NCBI RefSeq assembly: GCF_000020725.1
Contig: NC_011146.1
Span: 2,789,501 to 2,853,500, forward strand
Direction of reading: 5' to 3'
DNA: 64,000 bases
Origin: Citrifermentans bemidjiense Bem
GTDB lineage: Bacteria > Desulfobacterota > Desulfuromonadia > Geobacterales > Geobacteraceae
Positions 48,743 through 57,385 of the stretch are shown here, in pieces. The position numbers and the translations under genes are program-made. Below the pieces are notes generated by a model, which was not told the DNA's origin, did no database searches, and was given only the letters and a program-made list of their open reading frames with translations. Within the stretch, counting starts at the first letter, position 1. Every line of letters starts with the position of its first letter.

Positions 48743-50046
48743 TGGAGGATCTCTTCAACGGCAACAGGGAAGAGTTCGCGCCTTTGGCCGAGCGGATGCG
48801 GCCGCGCAGCATGGCGGAGTACCTGGGGCAGGGGCATCTCGTCGGCGAAGGGAAGATGCTGCGCCGGCTGATCGAGAGCGACCGCCTCACCTCGCTCATC
48901 TTCTGGGGCCCGCCCGGCAGCGGCAAGACGACGCTGGCCCGCATCATAGCCAACGCCACCCGCTCCCACTTCATCTTCTTCTCCGCCATCATGAGCGGCA
49001 TCAAAGAGATCCGCGAGGTGGTCAAGGAGGCCGAGGATACCCTGAAGTACCAGGGTAAGCGGACCATCCTCTTCGTGGACGAGATCCACCGCTTCAACAA
49101 AAGCCAGCAGGACGCCTTTCTCCCCCACGTCGAGCGCGGCACCTTCACCATCATCGGCGCCACCACGGAAAATCCCTCCTTCGAGGTAATCGCACCGTTA
49201 CTCTCCCGCTGCAAGGTCCTGGTGCTGCAGCCGCTATCCGACGAAGACCTGCTGAAGATCCTGGAAAACGCACTCGCCGACCGAGAGCGGGGGCTGGGGG
49301 AGCTGGAGCTTAGCGCCACCGCCGAGGCGCTCGCCTTCATGGCGGAGCAGGCCGCAGGCGACGCCCGGGTGGCCTTGAACACGCTTGAGACAGCGTCGCG
49401 CCTGGCGCACCAAGGGGAGATTACCCTGGAGAGCGCGCGCGAGGCGGTGCAGAAGAAGCCTCTCCTTTACGACAAGGGGGGGGAGGAGCACTACAACGTC
49501 ATCTCCGCCTTCATCAAGTCGATGCGCGGCTCCGACCCGGACGCGGCGCTCTATTGGCTCGCACGCATGCTGGAGGCGGGAGAGGACCCCATCTTCATAC
49601 TGCGGCGCATGGTGATCTTCGCCTCGGAAGACGTGGGGAACGCCGATCCCCGCGGGCTGCAGCTGGCAGTCTCCGCGCTGCAGGCATTCCAACTGGTGGG
49701 TATGCCGGAGGGAAGGATCATCCTCGGGCAGGCGGTCACCTACCTCGCCACCGCACCCAAGTCCAACGCCAGCTACAACGGCATCAACGAGGCGCTCGCC
49801 GAGGTGAGAAAGAGCGGGGCGCAGCCGGTCCCGATGGAGATCAGGAACGCCCCGACCAAGCTCATGAAGGGCTTGGGCTACGGCAAGGGGTACCTCTACC
49901 CCCACGACCACCAAGGGGTGGTCCGGCAGAACTACCTCCCCGAGGCGCTCGCCGGGCGGCGCTTCTACACCCCCAAAGAGAGCGGCTACGAGAAGAGCAT
50001 CAAGGAGCGGATGGAGTGGATCCGCGGCGAGCGGGAGAAGGGGTGA
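48742..50046 (+). CDS. rarA: Replication-associated recombination protein RarA (MgsA)
   Basis: A 434-residue AAA+ ATPase of the clamp-loader family that acts at stalled replication forks. It has Walker A GPPGSGKTT (about 55), Walker B LFVDEIHRFNKSQQD (about 110), sensor 1 GATTENPSFE, and a C-terminal tetramerisation region ending FYTPKESGYEKSIKERMEW. The ATG overlaps the glgP stop (TGATG), so the genes are translationally coupled despite unrelated functions. Confidence 0.95.
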   Translation: MEDLFNGNREEFAPLAERMRPRSMAEYLGQGHLVGEGKMLRRLIESDRLTSLIFWGPPGSGKTTLARIIANATRSHFIFFSAIMSGIKEIREVVKEAEDTLKYQGKRTILFVDEIHRFNKSQQDAFLPHVERGTFTIIGATTENPSFEVIAPLLSRCKVLVLQPLSDEDLLKILENALADRERGLGELELSATAEALAFMAEQAAGDARVALNTLETASRLAHQGEITLESAREAVQKKPLLYDKGGEEHYNVISAFIKSMRGSDPDAALYWLARMLEAGEDPIFILRRMVIFASEDVGNADPRGLQLAVSALQAFQLVGMPEGRIILGQAVTYLATAPKSNASYNGINEALAEVRKSGAQPVPMEIRNAPTKLMKGLGYGKGYLYPHDHQGVVRQNYLPEALAGRRFYTPKESGYEKSIKERMEWIRGEREKG

Positions 50047-50188
50047 CCCCTCTTCTGGCGGTCTTGAGTTACTCATTAAAGTCCCGCCCGCTGTTGTAAT
50101 CGTTTTCCCCCATGATATATTCAACCAGGCTTTCCTGCGGATCATGAAGATGCTGGGGAGAGCCCATTAATTCCGGGCGGAGTCACGG

Positions 50189-51148
50189 ATGAAAAAGATA
50201 GGGATACTCACCAGCGGCGGGGACTGTTCAGGCATGAACGCGGCCATCAGGGCCGCGACCAGGACCGCCCTGGGGCACGGGGTACAGGTGCTCGGCTTCC
50301 GCAAGGGGTACGCGGGGCTATTGAAGGGGGACTTCCTCGAAATGCAGACCAAAGACGTGGCGGGGATCCTGCACCGCGGGGGTACCTTCCTGCAATCGGC
50401 CAGAAGCGAGGAATTCCGCACCGTCCTGGGGAGGGAGAAGGCGGTGCGCCACCTGGAGGAGTTCGGGGTCGAGGGGCTGATCGTCATCGGGGGGGACGGC
50501 TCCTTGAACGGCGCGCTGGCGCTGCACCGCATGGGGGTGCCGGTAATCGGCATACCGGCCAGCATCGACAACGACATCCCCTTCACCGACATGGCGCTCG
50601 GCGTGGACACTGCACTCAACAACATCATCTATGCGGTCGACTGCATCAAGGACACGGCGAGCTCGCACGACCGGGCCTTCGTCATCGAGGTGATGGGGCG
50701 GAATTCCGGGTATCTCGCCAGCATGGCAGCCATCGCCACCGGCGCCGAGTACGCCATAGTCCCCGAGGTCGAGTGCGACGTAGCCGATCTTTGCAACCAG
50801 CTCAGGCACCGCTGGGAGGAAGGGCGCAGCAACGCCATCATCATCCTGGCCGAAGGGGCCGGGCGCGCCCAGAACATAGCCGACAACATCAAGGACGCCA
50901 TCGGCTTCGAGACCCGGGTCACCGTGCTCGGCCACTACCAGAGGGGGGGCGCCCCTTCGGTCTTCGACCGGCTCTTGGGAAGCAGGTTCGGGCACGCTGC
51001 GGTGGAGAACCTCTTGGCCGGGCAGATGGGAAAGATGGTGGGGCTTTGCTGCAACGCGATCGTGCCGACCCTTTTGGAGACGGTGGTGGTAAGCGAGAAG
51101 AGGCAGCAAGACGAGCTGCACGAGATGTCGCTGATCCTCGGCATCTAG
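50189..51148 (+). CDS. pfkA: ATP-dependent 6-phosphofructokinase
   Basis: This 319-residue glycolytic enzyme phosphorylates fructose 6-phosphate. GGDCSGMNAAIRAA opens the protein, and GGDGSLNGAL (about 101) has the glycine typical of ATP-using rather than pyrophosphate-using enzymes. The catalytic loop reads PASIDND where E. coli has GTIDND. The fructose-6-phosphate contacts MGRNSGYLA and the C-terminal HYQRGG are present. CGGAG lies 6 bases before the ATG. A strong terminator follows. Confidence 0.95.
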   Translation: MKKIGILTSGGDCSGMNAAIRAATRTALGHGVQVLGFRKGYAGLLKGDFLEMQTKDVAGILHRGGTFLQSARSEEFRTVLGREKAVRHLEEFGVEGLIVIGGDGSLNGALALHRMGVPVIGIPASIDNDIPFTDMALGVDTALNNIIYAVDCIKDTASSHDRAFVIEVMGRNSGYLASMAAIATGAEYAIVPEVECDVADLCNQLRHRWEEGRSNAIIILAEGAGRAQNIADNIKDAIGFETRVTVLGHYQRGGAPSVFDRLLGSRFGHAAVENLLAGQMGKMVGLCCNAIVPTLLETVVVSEKRQQDELHEMSLILGI

Positions 51149-51173
51149 CTGCGGTTCGGGAGAGACACAAACG

Positions 51174-51212
51174 AAAGGGGAGCGCCGGCTGCAAGCGGCG
51201 CTCCCCTTTTTT
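51174..51212 (+). terminator. Terminator of pfkA
   Basis: GGGGAGCGCCG pairs perfectly with CGGCGCTCCCC (about 51177-51187 and 51196-51206) and is followed by TTTTTT. It lies about 30 bases past the pfkA stop. Confidence 0.9.
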
Positions 51213-51233
51213 GTTCAGATTCCCCTAGGCTAG

Positions 51234-51614
51234 CTAGGGGCGGCGGTAGGTGATGGCGGTGATCACCGCCCCCTGCGGATCCTGTATCACGCAAAAGCGC
51301 CCCACCCGGGTGATCTCCGTGGGAGGGACCAGCACCTTCCCCCCCAGCTCCTCCGCCTTGGCGGCGGTCGCGTCCACGTCGGTTACCGTCACGTAGGCCC
51401 CCCAGCCGGCAGGCTTGCGCTGACCGGGGCGCAACGGGGTCATCCCACCCACCTCGCGGCTCCCCACCTTGATCAGGGCGTAATCCTCCGCTCCGCTCCA
51501 AGGCTCGGTCTTCCAGCCGAAGAGCCGGCTGTAGAAGGCCCGCGACCCGGCTAGGTCCGGCGTGCTCAGCTCCAACCAGCTGAACGCCCCCTGCTCCTTG
51601 AATTGATCGGCCAT
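51234..51614 (-). CDS. VOC (glyoxalase/bleomycin-resistance-fold) family protein
   Basis: A 126-residue protein with two vicinal-oxygen-chelate halves (WLELSTPDLAGSRAFYSRLFGW; VTVTDVDATAAKAEELGGKV). It resembles the many small VOC proteins of unknown substrate with IQDPQGAVITAI at the end. AAGGGGGTGA precedes the ATG. It stands alone between pfkA and the TPR gene. Confidence 0.85.
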   Translation of the reverse strand: MADQFKEQGAFSWLELSTPDLAGSRAFYSRLFGWKTEPWSGAEDYALIKVGSREVGGMTPLRPGQRKPAGWGAYVTVTDVDATAAKAEELGGKVLVPPTEITRVGRFCVIQDPQGAVITAITYRRP

Positions 51615-51672
51615 TTGATCACCCCCTTAAAAAGGTCTGTCAAGCCGCATCAAAGTATATGGGAGGAGCCTC

Positions 51673-52125
51673 TCAGCGCAACCCGACCCGCCCCAAGAGG
51701 ATGCCGATCCACTTGTTGAGCGGGTTGTCGCGCGACAAAAACCTAAGCGGCGGGGGCTTCCTGGTGCCGAGCACGTTCAAAAGCGCCACGATCTCGGGGC
51801 TTCCCCCTGACTCCATCCCCTTTCTCAAGGCCGCGATCGCCTCGGGCTTCTGCCCGGCGATCTGGAGCACTCTGGCGAGGTTCAGGTGGTGGGCCGGGTT
51901 TTGCGGCTCGATCTCCAGCGAGGCGAGGCAGAGGTCGCGCCCCTTCCTCACCTGCCCCCGTTCTTTGGCGATGCAGTACCCCAGGTACGAGTGCAGCGCT
52001 GGGTTGTCCTGCACCTTGAAGGCCCGCTCCAAAAGGGGAAGGGCTGCCTGGGGGTCCCCCGACGACAGCGCCTCCAGCGCACGCTGGCAAAGTCTCCCCT
52101 GATCATCCTGCGGCATAAGCTCCAT
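51673..52125 (-). CDS. TPR-like protein
   Basis: About 150 residues with three tetratricopeptide-like helix pairs (LCQRALEALSSGDPQAALPLLERAF; ALHSYLGYCIAKERGQ; AHHLNLARVLQIAGQKPEAIAALRKG) and a basic C-terminus. No signal peptide. The ATG at 52125 has GGAGG well placed. It lies 18 bases after the HAD gene. Function is unknown; it is probably an adaptor. Confidence 0.75.
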   Translation of the reverse strand: MELMPQDDQGRLCQRALEALSSGDPQAALPLLERAFKVQDNPALHSYLGYCIAKERGQVRKGRDLCLASLEIEPQNPAHHLNLARVLQIAGQKPEAIAALRKGMESGGSPEIVALLNVLGTRKPPPLRFLSRDNPLNKWIGILLGRVGLR

Positions 52126-52143
52126 CGGTCCCACCTCCGGCAA

Positions 52144-52794
52144 CTACAGCAGTAACAGCAGTTCCTGGTGCTTCTCTATCCTGGCCAGCGCGCGCATCCC
52201 GCCGCGGTAGGCGATAAACGGGACGCCGGCAGCGTCGGCTGCCTGGCGGTCCACCTCGGAATCCCCGACAAAGAGCGCCTCTTCAGGGGCGATCCCGAAC
52301 TGAGCCAGCACCTTCCAAAGCGGCTCCGGGTGTGGTTTCGGGTTTTGCACCTGCGCGGCGGTCATGACACAGCTGAAATAGGGAGCAAGCCCGAAGCTTT
52401 CCAGCAGCATGTCCATGGAGCTTGCCCTGTTGGTGCAGACGGCAAGCTCCACCCTCCCCTTCAGCGCCTCCAGTGTCTCGCGCAGCCCCTCCTCCATCAC
52501 CATCAGGGGGAAAAGCTTCCTGTAGTCGATACTGGCCGAGAAAGCCCGCACCTCGCCCATCCGCTCTTCTCCGGCGAAGATGTGGGACAGCACGTCCTTG
52601 TTGCAGTAGGTGTGCAGAATCCGCATCAGCTCGGCGTCGCCGCGGTCCAGGGGGGCCTTGCCGAAGTGCTCTACCACCTGCCCGTAGAAGGCGTAGTTCG
52701 CCTCGAAGGAGTCGAACAGCACCCCGTCGCAGTCGTAAATGACCGCCTTGGTTTCTTTTCTCAAGATATTCTCCGCGGGCATGGCCCGTTTCAC
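52144..52794 (-). CDS. HAD-family hydrolase, phosphoglycolate-phosphatase-like
   Basis: A 216-residue haloacid-dehalogenase fold protein. Motif I is YDCDGVLFDS (about 18-27), motif II CTNRAS (about 123), motif III K in NPKPHPEP, and motif IV VGDSEVDRQAADAA (about 176). The cap is the C1 helical type of phosphoglycolate phosphatases, but the substrate is not determined. A GTG at 52794 overlaps the stop of the HNH gene; ATG at 52782 is an alternative start. Confidence 0.85.
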   Translation of the reverse strand: MKRAMPAENILRKETKAVIYDCDGVLFDSFEANYAFYGQVVEHFGKAPLDRGDAELMRILHTYCNKDVLSHIFAGEERMGEVRAFSASIDYRKLFPLMVMEEGLRETLEALKGRVELAVCTNRASSMDMLLESFGLAPYFSCVMTAAQVQNPKPHPEPLWKVLAQFGIAPEEALFVGDSEVDRQAADAAGVPFIAYRGGMRALARIEKHQELLLLL

Positions 52795-53096
52795 TGCTGC
52801 TTATTCCCGGCAAGCGTCTCCAGGTATTCCTCCCACTCGATGGGGAGCAGGTGCTTCTTCTTGTTGTTGCATTCCTTGCAAGCGGGGACCACGTTGCCGC
52901 GGGTCGACTTCCCGCCGCGAATCACCGGCACCACGTGATCCATGGAAAGCTCGGCCGGAGGGAACTTCCCCCCGCACCAGTGGCAGGCGCCGCGGCCCAC
53001 CCGGTTTTTCCACCACTGGCTGCGGCGCAGTTCGCGCGCCTTCTCACGTTCCCTGCGGATCTCCTCCTCGGAGACCTCGATGATGAAGTAGTCCAA
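52791..53096 (-). CDS. HNH endonuclease domain protein
   Basis: A 101-residue protein with a compact HNH fold: CHWCGG (Cys pair), SMDHVVPVIRGGKSTRGNVVPACKECNNKK, where the His, Asn and second Cys pair form the beta-beta-alpha metal site. The N-terminal 30 residues are charged and helical. Small HNH proteins like this occur widely beside housekeeping genes and are not necessarily parasitic. The start is TTG with AAAGGA upstream. Confidence 0.85.
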   Translation of the reverse strand: MDYFIIEVSEEEIRREREKARELRRSQWWKNRVGRGACHWCGGKFPPAELSMDHVVPVIRGGKSTRGNVVPACKECNNKKKHLLPIEWEEYLETLAGNKQQ

Positions 53097-53125
53097 TCAG
53101 CTTCCTTTGTTCGGTGATTCCCGCG

Positions 53126-53572
53126 CTACCTGGCGCTGCCTGCGCGGTAGCTGTCGATGGCGGCGCGCGCCAGTTCGTCGCAGCGTTCGTTTTCCACGTG
53201 GCCGTTGTGGCCGCGCACCCACACCCAGCGGATCTGGTGCACCCGGGAGAGCTCCAGGAGCCGCTCCCAGAGGTCGCGGTTCAGGACCGGCTCCTTTTTC
53301 GAGTTCACCCACCCACGCTTGACCCAGCCGGAAAGCCATTCGGTCATCCCCTTGGCCAGGTACTGGGAATCGGTCGTCACCACCACCTGGCAGGGGCGCT
53401 TCAGCGCGTCGAGCGCGGCGATGGCGGCGCTCATCTCCATCCGGTTGTTGGTGGTGTCCCCCTCGGCGCCGGAGATCTCCTTCACCGTCTCGCCGCAGCG
53501 CAGAATGCTGCCGTACCCGCCAACCCCGGGGTTGCCGCTGCAGGCCCCGTCGCAAAAGATCTCAACCTGCAT
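53126..53572 (-). CDS. rnhA: Ribonuclease HI
   Basis: This 148-residue enzyme cuts RNA in RNA-DNA hybrids. The four acidic residues of the active site are in [23 protein letters not shown] and ERCDELAR. The basic handle region [14 protein letters not shown] and RGHNGHVEN are present. GGAGG precedes the ATG. It overlaps the end of plsC by 11 bases. Confidence 0.96.
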   Translation of the reverse strand: MQVEIFCDGACSGNPGVGGYGSILRCGETVKEISGAEGDTTNNRMEMSAAIAALDALKRPCQVVVTTDSQYLAKGMTEWLSGWVKRGWVNSKKEPVLNRDLWERLLELSRVHQIRWVWVRGHNGHVENERCDELARAAIDSYRAGSAR

Positions 53573-54215
53573 CGACGTTGCCTCCTTCCTGGCGCAAAAG
53601 CGTGGCGATCGCCTCCATCACCCGGTCCACGATCAGCTGGTGTGTCTCCTTGCAGTCCTCAAGTTGGTAGAGGTCGGAGAAGTCGAGCGGATGCCCGAAG
53701 CTGACTCCCCCTTTGGCGCCGAGCGCGGGAAACTTCCAGCGGTTCACGCCGGTCAGCGCCGTCGGGATCACCTGGGGCCTCGTGTCGTAGATGATCTTCC
53801 CCACGCCGCGGTTACCCTTGCCGAGGACGCCGTCCTTGTGCCTGGTACCCTCGGGAAAGAGCATGACCTTCTGGTCGGCCAAAAGCACGTTGATCTGTTT
53901 GCCGGCGCGTATGTCCCGGCCGCGGCGCACCGGAAAGGCGCCCCAGGAGCGATAGACGAGCCCCATGATGCGGTTTTGGAACAGCTCCTCCTTGGCGGGG
54001 GCCCAGAGCATCTGCAGCGGGTTGCGCCGGATGACGGCCCAGGGAAGGAAGATCGTATCGTAAGCGGAGATATGGTTCGAGGCGACCAGCACCCCTCCCG
54101 AGCCGGGAATACGCTCGGCGCCGCAAACTGTGAAGCGGTTGAGCGCGGAGGCGTAGCAGCCGATCACCCAGATGGAAAAGGTGACCCAGAGGCGACGCAA
54201 AAGTGAAACCTTCAA
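53562..54215 (-). CDS. plsC: 1-acyl-sn-glycerol-3-phosphate acyltransferase
   Basis: A 217-residue membrane-associated acyltransferase that makes phosphatidic acid from lysophosphatidic acid. The HX4D box is NHISAYD (about 47-53) and the phosphate-binding box is [11 protein letters not shown] (about 119). An N-terminal hydrophobic segment (about 8-25) anchors it. The start appears to be TTG with only a modest ribosome-binding site. It is placed upstream of rnhA in the same transcript. Confidence 0.9.
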   Translation of the reverse strand: MKVSLLRRLWVTFSIWVIGCYASALNRFTVCGAERIPGSGGVLVASNHISAYDTIFLPWAVIRRNPLQMLWAPAKEELFQNRIMGLVYRSWGAFPVRRGRDIRAGKQINVLLADQKVMLFPEGTRHKDGVLGKGNRGVGKIIYDTRPQVIPTALTGVNRWKFPALGAKGGVSFGHPLDFSDLYQLEDCKETHQLIVDRVMEAIATLLRQEGGNVDAG

Positions 54216-54306
54216 GGAAGAAACCCCTTCATGCAGTGGATTTTATTGCGGAACGATGATTTATAGCATGAATGGCCGACCGGGGGCAACCGTTTCCAGC
54301 CGTGAG

Positions 54307-55695
54307 TCACCCGTTGACGGTAAAGTAGAAAGTCGCGCCGGCCCCGGGTGTGCCGTCTCCCCAGATCTGGCCGTTGTGCCGGCGAATGATGCGGCGTACC
54401 GTGGCGAGCCCAAGGCCGGTACCGGGAAACTCCAGGGCGGAGTGTAGGCGCCTGAACGGTTTGAAGAGCTCCTCGGCACGGGCGTTGTCGAACCCTGCGC
54501 CGTTGTCTCTCAGAAATATCACGAGCTCCCCTTGCTCGCTACCGAAAGAACCGAGTTCTATCAGGGGCATAGCCACGTGGGAGGTGTACTTCCAGGCGTT
54601 GGACAAGAGGTTCTCCATGGCGATGCGCAAGAGCTCCCGGTCCCCCTGGACCACGAGCCGCTCGGGCAGGCGCAGGGTCACCTTGCGCCCGGGATGGTCC
54701 AGCTGCAGTTGCGCCGCCAGTTCCTGCACCAGTTCGGCCAGGTCCACCGGAGCGGGCGCCATCTCCATCTCCGTCACATGGCAAAGGATCATCAGCGCCT
54801 CGATCATCGACTCCATATGGACGCAGCCGTCATTCACGAGCGACACAAAGAAACGGCCGTTTTCGTCCAGCAAATCGCAATACCCCTGCAGTTCCTGGGC
54901 GGAACTGTAGATCCGGGTAAGCGGCGCGCGCAGATCGTGGGCAACCGCCAGGCAGAAGGCCTCCAACTCACGGTTCACCTGCTTCAGTTCGGTGGCCTGC
55001 CGGGTGAGGGCCAGGTTCAACTGGGCCGCCTCGCGCTCTACCAGCCGCTGCGCCGTGACGTCCCGCACCACCTCTATGCCGAGGGCGGGCCTGCCGTCGG
55101 CCCCGTTCAGCACCGAGCCCGTTATCTCTACGTAGCGGTTGCCGTTGCCAGGCTCCGGACTCACCTTGGCGCGGTGCACCTTGCCGTCCGCGAAGGCCGC
55201 CGCCAGGTGGCAGCCGGGGCAGATTTCCTTTTCCTGGCGGTACGCCTGGTAGCAAGGCTCTCCGACATGCTGCCCCATCATCTCGACGTGGGCGCGGTTT
55301 TGGTAGACGATGGTCATATCCGGCGCCTGGATGGAGATGGCGTCTCCCATCGCCTCGACGATGCCGCGCAGTTTTACCTTGTCGTCCTCGGACTTGTCGA
55401 GCGCTGTCTTAAGCGCCGCTTGCAGTTGAGCCTGCAACTGGTGGGAGTGCCTGCTGTAAAGGAGCAGGCAGCAGACCAGAAAGACCACCAGGGAAAACTC
55501 CGCCGCCTGGTGCCGGTCCGGATGCAATAGGTATTTGTAAAAGGAGTTGCCGCCGAAAAGGAAATAGTCGATGGCCGCCTGGAGCAGCCAGAAGAGGAAG
55601 GTAAGCCCACCCCCCAGCAGCGCCTGGAGCAGGAAGGATTTGGCTCCGGGCTCGGAGAGCCTGGCCCAGCTAAAAACGCGCGACTTCAGCTCCAA
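54307..55695 (-). CDS. Membrane sensor histidine kinase with a Cys-cluster PAS domain
   Basis: A 462-residue kinase. Two helices (about 22-45 and 65-81) are followed by a coil and a PAS domain (about 108-225). The PAS contains C148, and C159-P-G-C162-H163, a cluster that sits on the cytoplasmic side. A HisKA domain with HDLRAPLTRIYS (about 258) and an ATPase domain with NAWKYTS (N box), DNGAGF (G1) and GTGLGLATV (G2) complete it; there is no receiver. The TTG start has GGAGG 5 bases before it. It overlaps the end of amrS by 10 bases, so both are cotranscribed. Confidence 0.88.
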   Translation of the reverse strand: MELKSRVFSWARLSEPGAKSFLLQALLGGGLTFLFWLLQAAIDYFLFGGNSFYKYLLHPDRHQAAEFSLVVFLVCCLLLYSRHSHQLQAQLQAALKTALDKSEDDKVKLRGIVEAMGDAISIQAPDMTIVYQNRAHVEMMGQHVGEPCYQAYRQEKEICPGCHLAAAFADGKVHRAKVSPEPGNGNRYVEITGSVLNGADGRPALGIEVVRDVTAQRLVEREAAQLNLALTRQATELKQVNRELEAFCLAVAHDLRAPLTRIYSSAQELQGYCDLLDENGRFFVSLVNDGCVHMESMIEALMILCHVTEMEMAPAPVDLAELVQELAAQLQLDHPGRKVTLRLPERLVVQGDRELLRIAMENLLSNAWKYTSHVAMPLIELGSFGSEQGELVIFLRDNGAGFDNARAEELFKPFRRLHSALEFPGTGLGLATVRRIIRRHNGQIWGDGTPGAGATFYFTVNG

Positions 55696-56699
55696 ACTCC
55701 CTCCACCCCGGCGCCGCAGGCGGGACAGCGCCCCTGCGCCAGGAGGTTTTTCTCCACCACATACCCGTACCTGGCGATGACGAGCGCGCCGCAGCCAGGG
55801 CAGTAGCTGTTCTCCCCCCCCTCCCCGGGGACGTTACCCTCGTAGACGTAGCGCAGTCCGGCCTCAAGCCCGAAGTCGCGTGCTTTTCTCAAGGTGGCGA
55901 CGGGGGTGCGGGGCTCGTCCATCAGGCGATAGGTGGGATAGAACTGGCTCACGTGCCAGGGGGTATCCACACCGACCTCCTCAGCTATGAAGCGCGCGAT
56001 GTCGCGCAGCTCCCGATCGGAGTCGTTGCGGTTGGGTATCACCAGGGTGGTGATCTCGAGCCAGATGCCGAGCCTTTTGTACTCCCTGATGCAGTCGAGC
56101 ACCTCGTCCAGCGAGGCGCCCACCACCTCGCGGTAAAAGCTCTCGCTGAAGGCCTTCAGGTCTATGTTGGCCGCGTCGAGATACGGCGCTATCGTCTGCA
56201 GCGCCTCGCTGGTGATGTAGCCGTTGGTGACGAAGATGTTTTTGAGCCCTGCCGCGCGGGCGAGTTTCGCCGTCTCGAAGGCGTATTCGAAGAAGATGGT
56301 AGGCTCGGTGTAGGTGTAGGCGATGGAACGGCAGCCGCAAGCCTGCGCGCGCTCCACGATCTGTCCCGGGGAAAGGGAAAAGCCCGAGCGCTCCACGCTT
56401 AGCTCGTCAGGCTGGGAGATGCTGTAGTTCTGGCAGTGCAGGCACCGGAAATTGCACCCGACAGTGGCGACGGAATAGGAGCGGCTCCCCGGAAGCAGGT
56501 GAAAAAGGGGCTTTTTCTCGATGGGGTCCACGTGCTCCGCGACGGCGCGGCCATAGACCAGCGAATAGAGCACCCCTTGGCGGTTCTGGCGTACCCTGCA
56601 ATGTCCGAACTTGCCGCTGCCGATCAGACAGCGGAAGCGGCACAAGCCGCAGCGAACCCGCTCCCCGTCGAGCTTTTCATAGAACATCGCTTCCTTCAT
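55686..56699 (-). CDS. amrS: AmmeMemoRadiSam system radical SAM enzyme (AmrS)
   Basis: A 337-residue radical SAM protein. An N-terminal Cys-rich segment (CGLCRFRCLIGSGKFGHC, about 17-34) precedes the cluster-binding motif C-NFR-C-LH-C (about 92-99). The C-terminus holds another CPGCG...CPACG zinc-ribbon-like pair. The combination is that of AmrS, whose companions AmrA and Memo are not seen here; the reaction is unknown. The ATG at 56699 has GGAGG upstream; the reading frame is open further to 56933 without support. It is followed directly by a sensor kinase gene. Confidence 0.88.
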   Translation of the reverse strand: MKEAMFYEKLDGERVRCGLCRFRCLIGSGKFGHCRVRQNRQGVLYSLVYGRAVAEHVDPIEKKPLFHLLPGSRSYSVATVGCNFRCLHCQNYSISQPDELSVERSGFSLSPGQIVERAQACGCRSIAYTYTEPTIFFEYAFETAKLARAAGLKNIFVTNGYITSEALQTIAPYLDAANIDLKAFSESFYREVVGASLDEVLDCIREYKRLGIWLEITTLVIPNRNDSDRELRDIARFIAEEVGVDTPWHVSQFYPTYRLMDEPRTPVATLRKARDFGLEAGLRYVYEGNVPGEGGENSYCPGCGALVIARYGYVVEKNLLAQGRCPACGAGVEGVWS

Positions 56700-57100
56700 G
56701 GTCACCCCTCCTTGAGCCTCAGCCTCGGGAGAAAAAATTAGCGGCGGCAAACATAGCATCCAAAAGGGAAAAACTCCAGCTGAAAATTGGAAAATTTCAA
56801 AGAATCCCGCAGTTTGCTCGGAAATTCCCGACAACACCTCCAAACCGTCGTTACAACATCGGGGAGGCAAAAAAAGTTCTCGGAGACGCTCCACCTTTAC
56901 GTAAGGATCAACGCAATCGGCAAAATTAAGCATACCCGTGTTTGATAATGGAAAAAACCTGGAATATCCGATGCTTGCAAAGTTAGGACAGGAAGTTTTC
57001 GGATCCGAAGCCTAGGGTGTTTTAAAATGAAGGCTCGCCAGGAAGAGGGGGAAGGAAAGCTAAACTACTGTTTTAGGTGATTTTTTCGAAAATTTTACGC
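56700..57100. other. A/T-rich intergenic region, no gene recognised
   Basis: About 400 bases separate amrS from the promoter of the small zinc-ribbon gene. The DNA is richer in A and T than its surroundings. On the minus strand a TGCTATGTT near 56750 could be an extended -10 for amrS. I find no gene, repeat or RNA structure that I can support. Confidence 0.35.
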
Positions 57101-57128
57101 TTGACCAACACACCCCTTTATATATAGT
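57101..57128 (+). promoter_or_regulatory. Sigma-70-type promoter of the zinc-ribbon gene
   Basis: TTGACC (57101-57106), a 16-bp spacer and TATAGT (57123-57128) match the sigma-70 consensus at five of six positions in each hexamer. Transcription would start about 30 bases before the ATG at 57167. Confidence 0.65.
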
Positions 57129-57166
57129 GTCAAAGTCAAAATTACCCCCATAGGAGAAAAACAAAC

Positions 57167-57325
57167 ATGCAATGCCCCCACTGCAGCAGCAAAAAAGGAA
57201 TCGAGATCGACATGCATTCCGACGGCTATGCCAAGGACCTCCTGGAATGCACTTCCTGCGGCACGGTCTGGCTGGAAAAACAGAGCAAGATCATCATGGT
57301 GAACAGAGAGCAGCAAGCAGCCTGA
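57167..57325 (+). CDS. Small zinc-ribbon protein, 52 residues
   Basis: The ATG at 57167 follows TAGGAG with good spacing and a clear promoter. The peptide begins MQCPHCSSKKGIEIDMH and continues to ECTSCGTVWLEKQ, so two CXXC knuckles about 30 residues apart form a zinc ribbon of the type found in transcription or RNA-associated small proteins. The hydrophobic and acidic residues between them fit a three-stranded sheet. It is a stand-alone gene on the strand opposite to both neighbours and ends at a G/C hairpin. No further function can be assigned. Confidence 0.75.
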   Translation: MQCPHCSSKKGIEIDMHSDGYAKDLLECTSCGTVWLEKQSKIIMVNREQQAA

Positions 57326-57333
57326 TCGGGAAT

Positions 57334-57353
57334 GGGGGCGCCGACGCGCCCCC
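57334..57353 (+). terminator. G/C hairpin after the zinc-ribbon gene
   Basis: GGGGGCGC (57334-57341) pairs perfectly with GCGCCCCC (57346-57353) around CGAC, 8 bases past the stop codon. The T-run is poor (CTCCGTTT). Confidence 0.5.
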
Positions 57354-57385
57354 CTCCGTTTCCTCGCGCAGCACGTCCCCTACCA

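Noticed and set aside
55200-55230. CPGCH in the sensor kinase PAS as a c-type haem site
   Set aside because: The domain follows two membrane helices and leads into the kinase core, so it is cytoplasmic, where c-type haem is not attached.
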